Assembly: GCF_001486505.1 (NCBI RefSeq)
Contig: NZ_LN909065.1
Coordinates: forward strand, 1,240,001-1,304,000
Source of the DNA: Paenibacillus rubinfantis
GTDB taxonomy: Bacteria > Bacillota > Bacilli > Paenibacillales > Paenibacillaceae
Length of the DNA: 64,000 bases
Reading direction: 5' to 3'
Shown here: positions 18,086-27,054 of the stretch, in pieces
Numbering within the stretch: position 1 is the stretch's first letter
How the letters are laid out: every line of letters begins with the position of its first letter
Notes under the pieces: generated by a model
What the model saw: only the letters and a program-made list of their open reading frames with translations
The model's database searches: none
What the model was told of the DNA's origin: nothing
Program-made: the position numbers and the translations under genes

Positions 18086-18352
18086 ATGGCACGAAGCCAA
18101 AACAAAATGACCCGGGAAGAAGCGGGACGGTTGGGAGGACTGGCCACAGCCAAAAATCATGGCAAAGCCTTTTACCAGGAAATCGGGCAAAAAGGCGGCG
18201 AAGCGACCTCGAAAACCCATAACCGCGAATTTTATCAGGAAATCGGCCAGAAGGGCGGCGAAGCAACATCCCAGAAGCACGATCGAGGCTTTTACCGAGA
18301 TATCGGCCGCAAAGGCGGGGTCTCCCGCAGCAAACCAGGATTTAATGCATAA
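18086..18352 (+). CDS. KGG-repeat general stress protein (GsiB/Con-10-like)
   Basis: An 88-residue hydrophilic protein with three tandem repeats of about 20 residues. Two read EIGQKGGEATS and the third is a diverged IGRKGGVS version, after a degenerate RLGGLAT copy. This is the stress-induced KGG motif (Pfam PF10685) found in GsiB and fungal Con-10. Such proteins are largely disordered and linked to desiccation or stress tolerance; the mechanism is unknown. AAGGAGG precedes the ATG. The gene is monocistronic with its own terminator. Confidence 0.88.
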   Translation: MARSQNKMTREEAGRLGGLATAKNHGKAFYQEIGQKGGEATSKTHNREFYQEIGQKGGEATSQKHDRGFYRDIGRKGGVSRSKPGFNA

Positions 18353-18357
18353 ACCTT

Positions 18358-18396
18358 GCGAAATCTCCGGAATTCCGGAGATTTCTTTCTTTTCAT
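18358..18396 (+). terminator. Terminator of the KGG gene
   Basis: A perfect palindrome AAATCTCCGGAATTCCGGAGATTT followed by CTTTCTTTTC. The stem is 12 bp with essentially no loop, so an actual loop of about four bases is expected. Confidence 0.75.
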
Positions 18397-18539
18397 AGAC
18401 CGTTAGAATACCCTGTCCATAAGCTGTTTCCTGTGATCTACGGTAGAAAATCATAACCACTTGTGATAGACTTTAGAGAAAACCTTTAGCGGTGTAAAGC
18501 TCCAAAAACTATAAACTACTCATGGGGGGATCGGAGATC

Positions 18540-20225
18540 ATGACAGCCAAGAAGATGCGTTCTGATATGATCAAAAAAGGCTTCGACCGTGCGCCGCATC
18601 GCAGCTTGCTGCGTGCCGCCGGCGTAAAGGAAGAAGATTTCGGCAAACCGTTTATTGCGGTCTGCAACTCTTATATCGATATCGTGCCCGGACATGTGCA
18701 CTTGCAGGAGTTCGGCAAGATCGTCAAGGAAGCGATTCGCGAAGCCGGCGGCGTGCCGTTCGAGTTTAACACCATCGGTGTGGATGACGGCATTGCGATG
18801 GGACATATCGGGATGCGTTATTCCCTGCCAAGCCGGGAGATCATTGCCGATTCGCTCGAAACCGTCGTTTCGGCGCACTGGTTCGACGGGATGGTTTGCA
18901 TTCCGAACTGCGACAAAATCACCCCGGGCATGATGATGGGCGCGCTTCGCGTCAACATCCCTACCGTCTTTGTCAGCGGCGGCCCGATGAAAGCCGGCGT
19001 GGACAGCAAAGGCCGTAAATTGTCCCTGACCTCCGTCTTTGAAGGCGTAGGTGCGCACCAAGCCGGACAAATCAGCGATAACGACTTGCTGGAGCTGGAA
19101 CAATACGGTTGTCCAACCTGCGGCTCCTGTTCCGGGATGTTCACGGCCAACTCGATGAACTGCTTAGCCGAAGCGCTTGGCCTGGCGATGCCGGGGAACG
19201 GCACCATCCTTGCGGTAGCTGAAGAACGTAGAGATTTCGTGCGGGAATCCGCGCGGCAACTGATGAAGCTGATTGAGCTTGATCTGAAACCGCGCGACAT
19301 CGTCACCAAAGAATCGATCGACAATGCCTTTGCACTGGATATGGCGATGGGCGGCTCCACCAATACCGTCCTTCATACGTTGGCTTTAGCTCAAGAAGCA
19401 GGCATCGATTACCCGCTGGAACGAATCAATGAAGTGGCTAACCGCGTGCCTCATATCGCCAAGCTGGCTCCGGCATCCGATCTCTTTATCGAAGACGTGC
19501 ATCGGGCCGGCGGCGTCAGCGCCGTGATCAACGAGCTGCTCAAGAAGCCGGGAGCGATCTACGGCGAGCAAATGACCGTAACCGGCAAGACACTGGCCGA
19601 GAACGTCGCAGGCTGCGAAATCCTCGACCCCAACGTCATTCGTCCGCTCGACAAAGCACATTCAGAGAAAGGCGGCCTCGCCATTCTGTACGGGAACCTG
19701 GCACCGGAAGGCTCGGTTATCAAAGTTGGCGCTGTTGACCCTTCGGTTGGCGGCTACCATAAAGGTCCAGCCATCTGCTTCGACTCCCAGGAGGAGGCGC
19801 TTGAAGGAATCGCTGGCGGCAAAGTCAAAGAAGGCTGTGTCGTTGTTATCCGTTATGAAGGGCCAAAAGGCGGACCGGGTATGCCGGAAATGCTGGCTCC
19901 AACCTCGCAAATCGTCGGGATGGGCCTCGGTGCCAAGGTGGGTCTGATCACCGACGGACGTTTCTCCGGCGCTTCCCGCGGCATCAGCATCGGGCATATT
20001 TCTCCGGAAGCTGCCGAGGGCGGCCCTATCGCTTTCGTGGAAGACGGCGACATCATCGAGCTCGACCTGAACAACCGCAAGATCGAGCTGCATGTCAGCG
20101 ATGACGAGCTCGCACGCCGTAAAGCCAATTGGAAATGCTTCGAACCGAAGGTCAAAACCGGTTACCTGGCCCGTTATTCCAAACTGGTTACCAACGCCAG
20201 CTCCGGCGGCGTCATGAAAATTTAA
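18540..20225 (+). CDS. ilvD: Dihydroxy-acid dehydratase
   Basis: IlvD, 561 residues, converts dihydroxy-isovalerate and dihydroxy-methylvalerate to the keto acids for valine and isoleucine. Iron-sulfur ligands are visible: NCDKITPGMM near residue 120 and CPTCGSCSGMFTANSMNC near residue 190. The C-terminal TDGRFSGASRG signature is near residue 470. The start at 18540 is chosen because GGAG lies just upstream; the ATG six codons earlier has no ribosome site. It stands alone here, away from other branched-chain genes, and no T-box was seen in the 190-bp leader region. Confidence 0.95.
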   Translation: MTAKKMRSDMIKKGFDRAPHRSLLRAAGVKEEDFGKPFIAVCNSYIDIVPGHVHLQEFGKIVKEAIREAGGVPFEFNTIGVDDGIAMGHIGMRYSLPSREIIADSLETVVSAHWFDGMVCIPNCDKITPGMMMGALRVNIPTVFVSGGPMKAGVDSKGRKLSLTSVFEGVGAHQAGQISDNDLLELEQYGCPTCGSCSGMFTANSMNCLAEALGLAMPGNGTILAVAEERRDFVRESARQLMKLIELDLKPRDIVTKESIDNAFALDMAMGGSTNTVLHTLALAQEAGIDYPLERINEVANRVPHIAKLAPASDLFIEDVHRAGGVSAVINELLKKPGAIYGEQMTVTGKTLAENVAGCEILDPNVIRPLDKAHSEKGGLAILYGNLAPEGSVIKVGAVDPSVGGYHKGPAICFDSQEEALEGIAGGKVKEGCVVVIRYEGPKGGPGMPEMLAPTSQIVGMGLGAKVGLITDGRFSGASRGISIGHISPEAAEGGPIAFVEDGDIIELDLNNRKIELHVSDDELARRKANWKCFEPKVKTGYLARYSKLVTNASSGGVMKI

Positions 20226-20239
20226 TTCACTGCTTCATA

Positions 20240-20286
20240 AAAAGGCCGTACCCGGATCATCAGATCCGGATACGGCCTTTCTTTGT
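20240..20286 (+). terminator. Terminator after ilvD
   Basis: Long hairpin AAAGGCCGTACCCGGATC / GATCCGGATACGGCCTTT, followed by CTTTGTTT. It also fits as a terminator on the opposite strand. Confidence 0.88.
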
Positions 20287-20312
20287 TTACAAGATATTAG
20301 CAAAAGAATCCG

Positions 20313-21731
20313 TTACCGAGTTGGCAAGGAGACAGTTAGTAAAGACTCCTCTTCTAAGGACTCAGGTTTCTCTAGGGTCGAGTGGCTGCGATGCGAGCCA
20401 GTTTCAGTGAACCGTGCCAAGAGGTGATCCATCGGCATGACCATCATTTTGGGTACCAATTCTTGAGGTTGCTCTTTTAATCTCGACGTTCCAGCAGGAT
20501 GTATAACGCTCATCAATAATTTCAGATAGATTTGGGTCGAGCTCGCAAACCAACCTTTCGGCAAATCCGTAATAATAAATCCAAATTGCTCAGGTCCCCG
20601 GTTTATCATACTGACGCCATACAAAGCTTTGACCTCTTGGAGTTCGGGATGGTCGTAGATGTATTGGGCCAGTTTAGGCAGTGTTTTCTCAAAATTACGA
20701 ATCATTTGGATCGCCAGCTGCATCGTAGTTCTGGAGCGAGTCCCGATTTCGTAGAGTTTCTTATTATCGAAATGAAGCTCCATAACCTGATCTCCGGCTT
20801 GGAGGATCTTACCATCGTTTAGGGCCACCGGCTCCCCATGGTAAGGACGGATACGGAAATGAAGGAAAGGATTTTGGGTGTCCGGCGTTTTCAGCTGGAA
20901 TATCACGTGAAAGATCTTCTCCCACAACAGCCATAAGGCCACGATACCACGTTTAAACCAGGAAACCTTTACCGGTGTTCTTCCTTTCGGTGCGGCAGCT
21001 TCGGCCGGTTTCCCTTTGCCCCGAGCCTCTTCCGTCACCTGAATCAGATCGTCGATACGGATACTTCGCAAACCCCGGCGATCCGCTTCCGTCAGCACAC
21101 GTTCGAGGGCGGTGAGCATCTCCGCCGGAGCACTGGCGTTGGCGCCTAAAGTGGCTCCACAGTCATGCAAGAGGAACACCTCGCCACCGCGCAGCTTCTT
21201 CATCATGCGTTTCGTCAATCGATCCGCGCCAACCTTGACGCGCCAATCGCTAAACATCGCCGACCAGAGGACGATTTGCGTGTTGCCCCGGTTCGCGAAG
21301 TCGAACAGATTTACGATCCCCCAAGGTGGCCGATAGTAATGGGAATCCACTCCGGTCACGTCGTAAATAATCTTATTGGTTTTCTCAATCTGTTTCTTGA
21401 CGGCGGCCGGTCCCATCAGCCAGTTGGTTTTGTGCACATAGTTGTGCGTTCCGATCAAATGGCCCTCGTCATGAATCCGCTGAATCAATTCGGGATATTT
21501 CTCTGCATTCGAGCCGACCAGGAAAAACGTCGCTTTCGCTCCGTGGCGCTTTAGCAACTCCAGCAATAACGGAGTGTATTTCGGATCGGGACCATCGTCG
21601 AAGGTGAGCGCAAACTCCTTATCGCTAATCCCGTGCTTAAATACGCGAAAACCGAAGATCCGAGTGATCAATCCGGGTATAAAAGCGTACAGCGTAGAGA
21701 TATAAAATAACCATAGCAGCAAAGTCTCCAT
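20313..21731 (-). CDS. Polysaccharide deacetylase with C-terminal YkoP-like domain
   Basis: A 472-residue protein with an N-terminal membrane anchor (ETLLLWLFYISTLYAFIPGL). A NodB deacetylase domain covers roughly residues 35-240. Motif 1 is TFDDGPDPKYT, motif 2 the HNYVHKTNW metal histidines, motif 3 RPPWG and motif 5 LLHDCGA. The C-terminal 200 residues resemble the YkoP-type domain that accompanies some Bacillus deacetylases. The likely role is removing acetyl groups from a cell-envelope polysaccharide outside the membrane. The start was set at 21731, with GGGGAAA upstream, 20 codons inside the longest frame. Confidence 0.85.
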   Translation of the reverse strand: METLLLWLFYISTLYAFIPGLITRIFGFRVFKHGISDKEFALTFDDGPDPKYTPLLLELLKRHGAKATFFLVGSNAEKYPELIQRIHDEGHLIGTHNYVHKTNWLMGPAAVKKQIEKTNKIIYDVTGVDSHYYRPPWGIVNLFDFANRGNTQIVLWSAMFSDWRVKVGADRLTKRMMKKLRGGEVFLLHDCGATLGANASAPAEMLTALERVLTEADRRGLRSIRIDDLIQVTEEARGKGKPAEAAAPKGRTPVKVSWFKRGIVALWLLWEKIFHVIFQLKTPDTQNPFLHFRIRPYHGEPVALNDGKILQAGDQVMELHFDNKKLYEIGTRSRTTMQLAIQMIRNFEKTLPKLAQYIYDHPELQEVKALYGVSMINRGPEQFGFIITDLPKGWFASSTQIYLKLLMSVIHPAGTSRLKEQPQELVPKMMVMPMDHLLARFTETGSHRSHSTLEKPESLEEESLLTVSLPTR

Positions 21732-21858
21732 ATGCTTTCCCCACTTTTCTATGATCAATGACTTTGGCATGCTCCGTGAAAAGCATAGCATCTACACTAT
21801 TTTATCACAGACACCCGTAGTTTAGGCGCATTTTTTTGGGGAAAGCATAGGAAATCGG

Positions 21859-23643
21859 TCAACCTTGGGAGGCTAATACGTCCATGGTCCGCCGAAACAA
21901 CTCCGCAGCGAGATGCTTAGACCCTTTCGGTCGGTTCTGCACCAGGACGGCCACGGCATACTGGGGCCGATCCACCGGCCCGTAACCGATAAACCACTGG
22001 TTATTCCGTTGTTCGTTGTTCTTTAAGACTTCCGCTGTGCCGGATTTGCCGGCCAAAGGCCACTTTGCCTGCTGCAAGGTACGTCCGGTGCCGTCCGTCA
22101 CGACCAGCCTCATCCAGGATAACAGCCGGTTGGCGGTCTGAGGATGAATCTGCCCGGCGGAGGAAGGCGAAGCTTGAACGGGCAAATCGGACAATAGGGA
22201 ACCGTCTTTATAACGGATCTCGCGAACGAGGCGCGGTGCCTTAACTTGCCCGCCGTGGAGCAGCGTCACAACGAGATTTGCCGCCTGAAGCGGAGAAACG
22301 AGCACATCGCGTTGGCCGATGGCCGTTTGCGCAAGGACGCCTCCGTCCACAGCGGCCGGATTGCTGAACAGCGCCCCCGCCTCTTCTTGATCAAGGGGCC
22401 GCAACACGTCACCGCCCAGGAAAGCGGGATCACGCCAACCGATGGATCGGCCGATCCCCAGCTTGGCGGCCGTCCGAGCGATTACGTCCGCATTTAACCG
22501 TTCTCCCAATGTGGCAAACACAACGTTACACGACTTGGCGAACCCTTCCTCCAGCGTGAGGTTCCCGTGTCCTCCTTCCTTCCAGCAAGACAAGCCGTAT
22601 TTTCCGTACTGGCCATTACAGTGAAACACCTCCCCGGGAGCAGTGACATGCTCCTCCAGCGCCGCCGCCGCAATGACCGTCTTAAAGATGGAGCCGGGAG
22701 CGAATGCCTTTACCGCCTTGTTGCCCCAGTTCTCCAACGCCGGGTCTACATGGTGCGGATCGTAAAAAGGCAGCGACACCATCGAAACGATATCAGCTGT
22801 CTTAACATCCAGCACAACCACCGCTCCTTCCGTCACGTTCAGCTTTACTGCCAAACGCTCGAGCTTCTGCTGCAAAACATCGTCTATCGTTGTTTGAATT
22901 TGCAGCGGATAATATCGGCTGGTGTTCGCATTCACCCGCGTGCCCATGCCGCCGAGCGGATCTTTGCGGCCATCCACGGTGTAGGCTGCCCTGACGCCGC
23001 CAAGTCCGCGCAAAAATCCATCAAGCGTTTTTTCCAGTCCCGCAGCTCCAACCTGCAAGGTCATCGCGTAGTCCGGTTGGTGCTTGTGCTCCCGCAGCTT
23101 GCGAATGACATCCGGCCGTTGCGTCACGAAACCAAGCCATTGGTTCCCCCGATCACCCGGACCGTAACGCGCCATATACGGAAGGACCTCCAGTCCTTCG
23201 ATCCGCGGCAACGTGTGGGCCGTGGCTTCGTCCAACCGCAGCGGTTGACCCGATTCTCCCCCCGGCTTCGGCCAGACATAAGGTCGCTCCAACCGTTCCC
23301 AAGTGCTTCGGAGTTCAGGGACCGTTGTCTTTAGCACGGTCGCTAATGCCGTGAGCTGAGAATCCTCGGGTAACCGGCGGACCGGAAACAGAATCGGGGT
23401 CCAGGCTATTTCTCCTGTCAGCGCTTTCCCGTTGCGATCAAAAATATGCCCTCGCCCCGGATCCAGCTCAATACTCTCCTCGCGCTGCCGAACAGCCAGT
23501 TCATTAATCGTCTTGCCGCCGACGGTCACGGCCCTGAAAGCCGAAGTCGTCTGAATCCAGGCGATGCGCAGCGCAAATAACCCAAGCACGGCTGCAAATG
23601 ACAGCAGCAGGTAAAATATCCGTTTTTTGCGCAATAACGACAT
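21859..23643 (-). CDS. Class B penicillin-binding protein (transpeptidase)
   Basis: A 594-residue membrane-anchored transpeptidase that cross-links peptidoglycan. An N-terminal transmembrane helix (FYLLLSFAAVLGLFALRIAW) is followed by the dimerisation domain with the RGHIFDRNG motif. The catalytic SxxK is SIFK near residue 317, SxN is SCN near 370 and KSG near 530. No PASTA repeats are present. The size and motifs resemble the PbpI/PBP4b type rather than PBP2B. GGAGGGC precedes the ATG. It is followed at 117 bp by the deacetylase gene in the same direction. Confidence 0.9.
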   Translation of the reverse strand: MSLLRKKRIFYLLLSFAAVLGLFALRIAWIQTTSAFRAVTVGGKTINELAVRQREESIELDPGRGHIFDRNGKALTGEIAWTPILFPVRRLPEDSQLTALATVLKTTVPELRSTWERLERPYVWPKPGGESGQPLRLDEATAHTLPRIEGLEVLPYMARYGPGDRGNQWLGFVTQRPDVIRKLREHKHQPDYAMTLQVGAAGLEKTLDGFLRGLGGVRAAYTVDGRKDPLGGMGTRVNANTSRYYPLQIQTTIDDVLQQKLERLAVKLNVTEGAVVVLDVKTADIVSMVSLPFYDPHHVDPALENWGNKAVKAFAPGSIFKTVIAAAALEEHVTAPGEVFHCNGQYGKYGLSCWKEGGHGNLTLEEGFAKSCNVVFATLGERLNADVIARTAAKLGIGRSIGWRDPAFLGGDVLRPLDQEEAGALFSNPAAVDGGVLAQTAIGQRDVLVSPLQAANLVVTLLHGGQVKAPRLVREIRYKDGSLLSDLPVQASPSSAGQIHPQTANRLLSWMRLVVTDGTGRTLQQAKWPLAGKSGTAEVLKNNEQRNNQWFIGYGPVDRPQYAVAVLVQNRPKGSKHLAAELFRRTMDVLASQG

Positions 23644-23760
23644 CGTTCGAGCCCTCCATTCTTGTTCCCATTATTTCCTGGGAAAAGTCGGTGTAAACAA
23701 GTGTCGGTTTGGGCTGATGGCTAAATGAGCGGGCGTCTGAGGGGGGGAAGCTGAGGGAAT

Positions 23761-23924
23761 GGGCGGTTGGACTGGTGGGTAGTGGCTAGCTGGGGGACGG
23801 GCGGTTGGACTGGTGGGTAGTGGGTAGCTGGGGGATGGGCGATTGGACTGGTGGGCAGTGGGTGGCTGGGGGACGGGCGGTTGGACTGATGGGTAGTGGC
23901 TAGCTTGGGGACGGGCGGTTGGGA
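23761..23924. repeat. 38-bp tandem repeat (minisatellite), 4.3 copies
   Basis: Units begin at 23761, 23799, 23837, 23875 and 23913, exactly 38 bp apart, each starting GGGCGRTTGG and running ACTGRTGGGYAGTGG. The last unit is cut off after about 12 bases. Copies differ by a few substitutions but no indels. The period is not a multiple of three, so the Pro/Ser/Thr-rich frame on the minus strand is not a repeat protein. The strand bias (G-rich top, C-rich bottom) is strong. Confidence 0.9.
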
Positions 23925-24136
23925 GGCTGGGCTGCCGAACGGCCAGACCTGACCGGCAATGCCGTTGGAATGAGTTCTCACGTGCGACAGATCCGATTTC
24001 CTCGAATACTGTAGTTTTGATTAGAGGAATATTCATGATCGCTCGATGTCCGAACCCTTACCTCGCAAAACAGAGCGTAGACAGTAACGGGCTGTCGTGA
24101 CGGTGAACTCTGTACTCTAGACGGCCAAAGGAAACC

Positions 24137-24533
24137 TAACGGACCTGAGAGACGCTAATAGGCCATTTCCCGCATATTTCCCAATGTAACGGACTCAGCA
24201 GACGTTATTCCGTGCTAAATGGAGTCAACGGCGCTGATTTCGTCGAAATAAGGACTCCTGAGTCCGTTACATCCCTACGGCCCCACCCTCCAGGTCAATA
24301 ACGCTTCCTGAGTCCGTTGGAGCACCCGCATACATCAAAAACCCGGTGATCCGCGCTACGCAAGATCGCCGGCCCTCTACCACCTACTGGCTCGCGGATG
24401 AAGACGCGAGCCTCCCCGCTCACGTCCGCATGGGGGAGCCGCTTGTCTTCCTTCCATCTCATCCTAGGACAAGCGGCGGACATGAGCGGCCCGTGGTCGT
24501 TATTCGCTTCCGCTGACTCCGCTACCATAAGCA
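24137..24533. repeat. Dispersed modular repeat, copy A
   Basis: Module 1 (24137-24325) carries four copies of a unit resembling TAACGGACTCAGNNGACGTTATT, two in each orientation. The second and third form a 13-bp perfect inverted repeat (GTAACGGACTCAG and CTGAGTCCGTTAC). Module 2 (24423-24531) has a 10-bp perfect stem, GCCGCTTGTC and GACAAGCGGC, followed by GGACATGAGCGGCCCGTGG. Both modules recur in the same order at 36601-36988. The material between them is not shared. Confidence 0.88.
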
Positions 24534-24534
24534 A

Positions 24535-24604
24535 AAGCCCGGCCAAACCTGCATCGCAGATTGGCCGGGCTTCTTCTCCCGCTCCCCGGAACCCTCGGGG
24601 AGCA
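24535..24604 (-). terminator. Terminators after the chemoreceptor gene
   Basis: Two hairpins read on the minus strand after the stop. The first is CTCCCCGAGGGTTCCGGGGAG. The second, AAGCCCGGCCAA paired with TTGGCCGGGCTT and followed by TTGCTT, is the stronger intrinsic terminator. Confidence 0.8.
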
Positions 24605-24637
24605 GAATAAATTACTTTCAGGCGCTAAGCCTGTCTT

Positions 24638-26815
24638 CTATACGGTGAACTTCGACAACGACTCTTTCAAGCCCGTGGACACGTTCTCCAATTTGCTCGA
24701 CAGTTGCACCAGCTGATCGCCAACCGTTTGCTGCTCGCTGGACAGTGACGCAACCTCTTCGGACGTGGCGGACGATTGCTGTGCAACCGCACTGACGTTG
24801 CTCATCGCTTCGGACAAGACCGATTGCGATTCGTTCAGATGGTCGATGGAAGCCGTCACGGAATCGAGATGCCGGACGAACCCTTCCATTTGCTGCTGCA
24901 CGGATACAAAAATTTGACTGGTCTCTTGTACCGACGCGATCTGCTCTTGGAAGATCGGGCTTGCTTCGGACAAAGTCTTGACCGTCTCGTTCATCTCTTT
25001 CTGAATCGTATCCGTTATTTCGCCAACCATCGTGATCGATTGACGCGATTGATCCGCCAGTTGACGAATTTCATCGGCGACAACCATGAACCCTCGACCG
25101 GCAGCGCCTGCGCGGGCGGCTTCGATCGTCGCGTTAAGCGACAGGATGTTGGTTTGCTGCGTAATGTTTTGCATCACGTCGAGCACTTTCAGAACGGAGC
25201 TTGTACTTGCTTTAAGCGAGTCAACTTTGGCGGTCAAAGCGTTGATCATTTCGACCGTCATATTCGTTTTCTCCATCAATCCGCTCAAATACTCGGTTCC
25301 TTGTTGACTGGATTTCTCTACTTGACGAGCCGATGTTTCCATCTCTTTATTCGTTTGGATCACGCGTTCCATTTGACGGGAAATATTCTCGGTCAACTCG
25401 TTACCGCGCTCGGCTTCGTTCGCCAGGCTCGTTGCCCCGTTGGCGATTTCCTCGGTAGCTACCGCGATTTCTTTCGCGGACAATGCCGTTTTGTTCGAGG
25501 CTTGTGTCAATTCAGAAGCCGTATCCAACACATCCTGAGCAGAGTTGTTGGTTTGCTTAACGAGAGCGGTGATATTCTCCATCATCACGTTAAAGCTGAC
25601 CGTCAATTGACCAATTTCATCTTTGGCTTTCGTGTTCATCCGGACGTTCAGATTCCCTCGGGAGCCTTCCTCCATCAGGTTTCTTAGCTTGCCTAACGGG
25701 TGAGCGATCATCCGCACCATCCAAATGCCGATCAGAATTGCGATAATCGCTACGATTACCAAAGAGAACATGGTGAACATCAAAATGCGGTTTGCACTCT
25801 TCGTCAGTTCCGCTGCGTCCACGGTACCGATCAGCTTCCAACCGGACGCCTGGGTGTTAAAGGAAGCAAGGACGGAGTTGCCGTTGGCATCCTTGGTCCG
25901 AAGGCTGCCCGAAGGGTCGCTGCTTTGTCCCAGATCAAATTCGGTAGGTTGTCCCTGATCGCCTTCGGCGGAGGAACCCACCACGATGTTATCTTGGGTT
26001 ACCATTTGCAGCTTGGAGTTGTTCCCCAAGTTCACTTCTTTCAAATAACCGTTTAGAACATCCAAATTGATGTCGGTGATCAGAACAAAACGTTTCATGC
26101 TGTTTACGCTTTGTACCGAGCGAGCCAGGCGGAAAACTTCCGTGCTCTTCCCTTCCGACGGAACTTGCAGCCAAACCGTTTTGGTTGCGGAAGCTAGATC
26201 CTTAAACCAAGCCTCTTCACGAACGGTACCCAAGAAATTGACATCCGCGCTGCCCGAAGTCACATCATCCACGATCTTATCCGCCGATAACATATAAACT
26301 GCGGAGACACCCTTCGTGGAGAATGTCAGCGTATTCAAACGCGTTCTCATTTTATTGGTTGCTGTAAATTTGTCATAATCCGTGATGTTCGATAAGGAAG
26401 CATCCATGATAGCATTTTGCATTTCATCGTCCAGGAACATCTGCTGCAGATTTTCCTCATACTTTTGCATAACGATATCCAGCTTTTGTGAAGTTTGGAC
26501 AATCGTTTGTAGGTTGGCTTGTTCCGCATTGTCCTGAATTGTTCCCTTTGCCATTTGGGAGGACATAATCCCGATGGTCAGCACGAAGAACATAATCGCA
26601 ATGAAGAAAATCAAGAACAACCGAATGCCCACCGATTTCGAGGGGTTGATTTGTTTCGGCAACTTGTCTTGCAGCGAAGCCAATAGGGCCTTAAAATCCA
26701 GCGGCGCCTTTCCTGTTGGCTTGACCGCTTTTGACTTCGTGCGTTCCCCCTTTTGTTTCTTTTCCTTCTTCTTGTTGTTAGTTGCTTGGTCCTCGTTCTC
26801 AGGAACCAGACTCAT
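24638..26815 (-). CDS. Methyl-accepting chemotaxis protein
   Basis: A 725-residue transmembrane chemoreceptor. A Lys-rich cytosolic N-terminus (about 60 residues) precedes the first transmembrane helix (FLIFFIAIMFFVLTIGIM). An extracellular double-Cache-like sensor of about 270 residues follows, then a second helix (FTMFSLVIVAIIAILIGIWM) and a HAMP domain. The signalling coiled coil contains the conserved tip EAARAGAAGRGFMVVADEIR. The ligand is unknown. The start at 26815 has GGTGAT upstream. A sigma-D-type promoter lies in front, as expected for motility genes. The long charged N-terminal extension before the first helix is unusual for this family. Confidence 0.93.
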   Translation of the reverse strand: MSLVPENEDQATNNKKKEKKQKGERTKSKAVKPTGKAPLDFKALLASLQDKLPKQINPSKSVGIRLFLIFFIAIMFFVLTIGIMSSQMAKGTIQDNAEQANLQTIVQTSQKLDIVMQKYEENLQQMFLDDEMQNAIMDASLSNITDYDKFTATNKMRTRLNTLTFSTKGVSAVYMLSADKIVDDVTSGSADVNFLGTVREEAWFKDLASATKTVWLQVPSEGKSTEVFRLARSVQSVNSMKRFVLITDINLDVLNGYLKEVNLGNNSKLQMVTQDNIVVGSSAEGDQGQPTEFDLGQSSDPSGSLRTKDANGNSVLASFNTQASGWKLIGTVDAAELTKSANRILMFTMFSLVIVAIIAILIGIWMVRMIAHPLGKLRNLMEEGSRGNLNVRMNTKAKDEIGQLTVSFNVMMENITALVKQTNNSAQDVLDTASELTQASNKTALSAKEIAVATEEIANGATSLANEAERGNELTENISRQMERVIQTNKEMETSARQVEKSSQQGTEYLSGLMEKTNMTVEMINALTAKVDSLKASTSSVLKVLDVMQNITQQTNILSLNATIEAARAGAAGRGFMVVADEIRQLADQSRQSITMVGEITDTIQKEMNETVKTLSEASPIFQEQIASVQETSQIFVSVQQQMEGFVRHLDSVTASIDHLNESQSVLSEAMSNVSAVAQQSSATSEEVASLSSEQQTVGDQLVQLSSKLENVSTGLKESLSKFTV

Positions 26816-26947
26816 GTTGATCACCCGCCACTCATAATAGTTGCAGACCCAAGTTTTTGGGCTTGAGGTCATGCATAAACTGATGGTTGTTCACATCCCT
26901 CGTCAGCTACTCAAAATATTCGACAATACCTGACGTTCTCCTCTATA

Positions 26948-26975
26948 ATATCGGTTACCTATGTATCGGATTTTA
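26948..26975 (-). promoter_or_regulatory. Candidate sigma-D promoter for the chemoreceptor
   Basis: Minus-strand TAAA (26972-26975), 16 bases, ACCGATAT (26948-26955). The sigma-D consensus is TAAA, 14-16 bases, GCCGATAT, so a single base differs. It lies about 130 bp before the start. Confidence 0.78.
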
Positions 26976-27001
26976 AATATTATTGACAAAAGTCACAAAA
27001 A

Positions 27002-27036
27002 AGGGCCTTTCGTCCTACAAACGAACAGGCCCAAAA
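27002..27036 (-). terminator. Terminator after trhP2 (yrrO)
   Basis: Minus-strand stem GGGCCTGTTCGT / ACGAAAGGCCC followed by TTTTTT, about 20 bp after the stop. Confidence 0.85.
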
Positions 27037-27054
27037 GCATATTGATTTTTGTGT

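Larger units (their letters stand above)
23937..24637. other. Gene-free interval between the PBP and chemoreceptor genes
   Basis: No frame here has a plausible ribosome site and protein-like composition. The stretch contains copy A of a dispersed modular repeat and the terminators of the chemoreceptor gene. The bases 23937-24130 show nothing I recognise. Confidence 0.6.

Noticed and set aside
18397..18539. T-box or leader attenuator for ilvD
   Set aside because: No GGGTGG-type T-box sequence and no run of Leu/Ile/Val codons in a short ORF.
23761..23924. CRISPR array
   Set aside because: The units are directly adjacent without unique spacers, and no cas gene is near.
23671..24036. Pro/Ser/Thr-rich minus-strand frames across the 38-bp repeat
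   Set aside because: The repeat period is 38, not a multiple of three, so successive units read in different frames. Composition simply follows the repeat; no ribosome site.
24137..24533. Insertion sequence remnant
   Set aside because: No transposase fragment, terminal inverted repeats or target duplication visible; described as a dispersed non-coding repeat instead.
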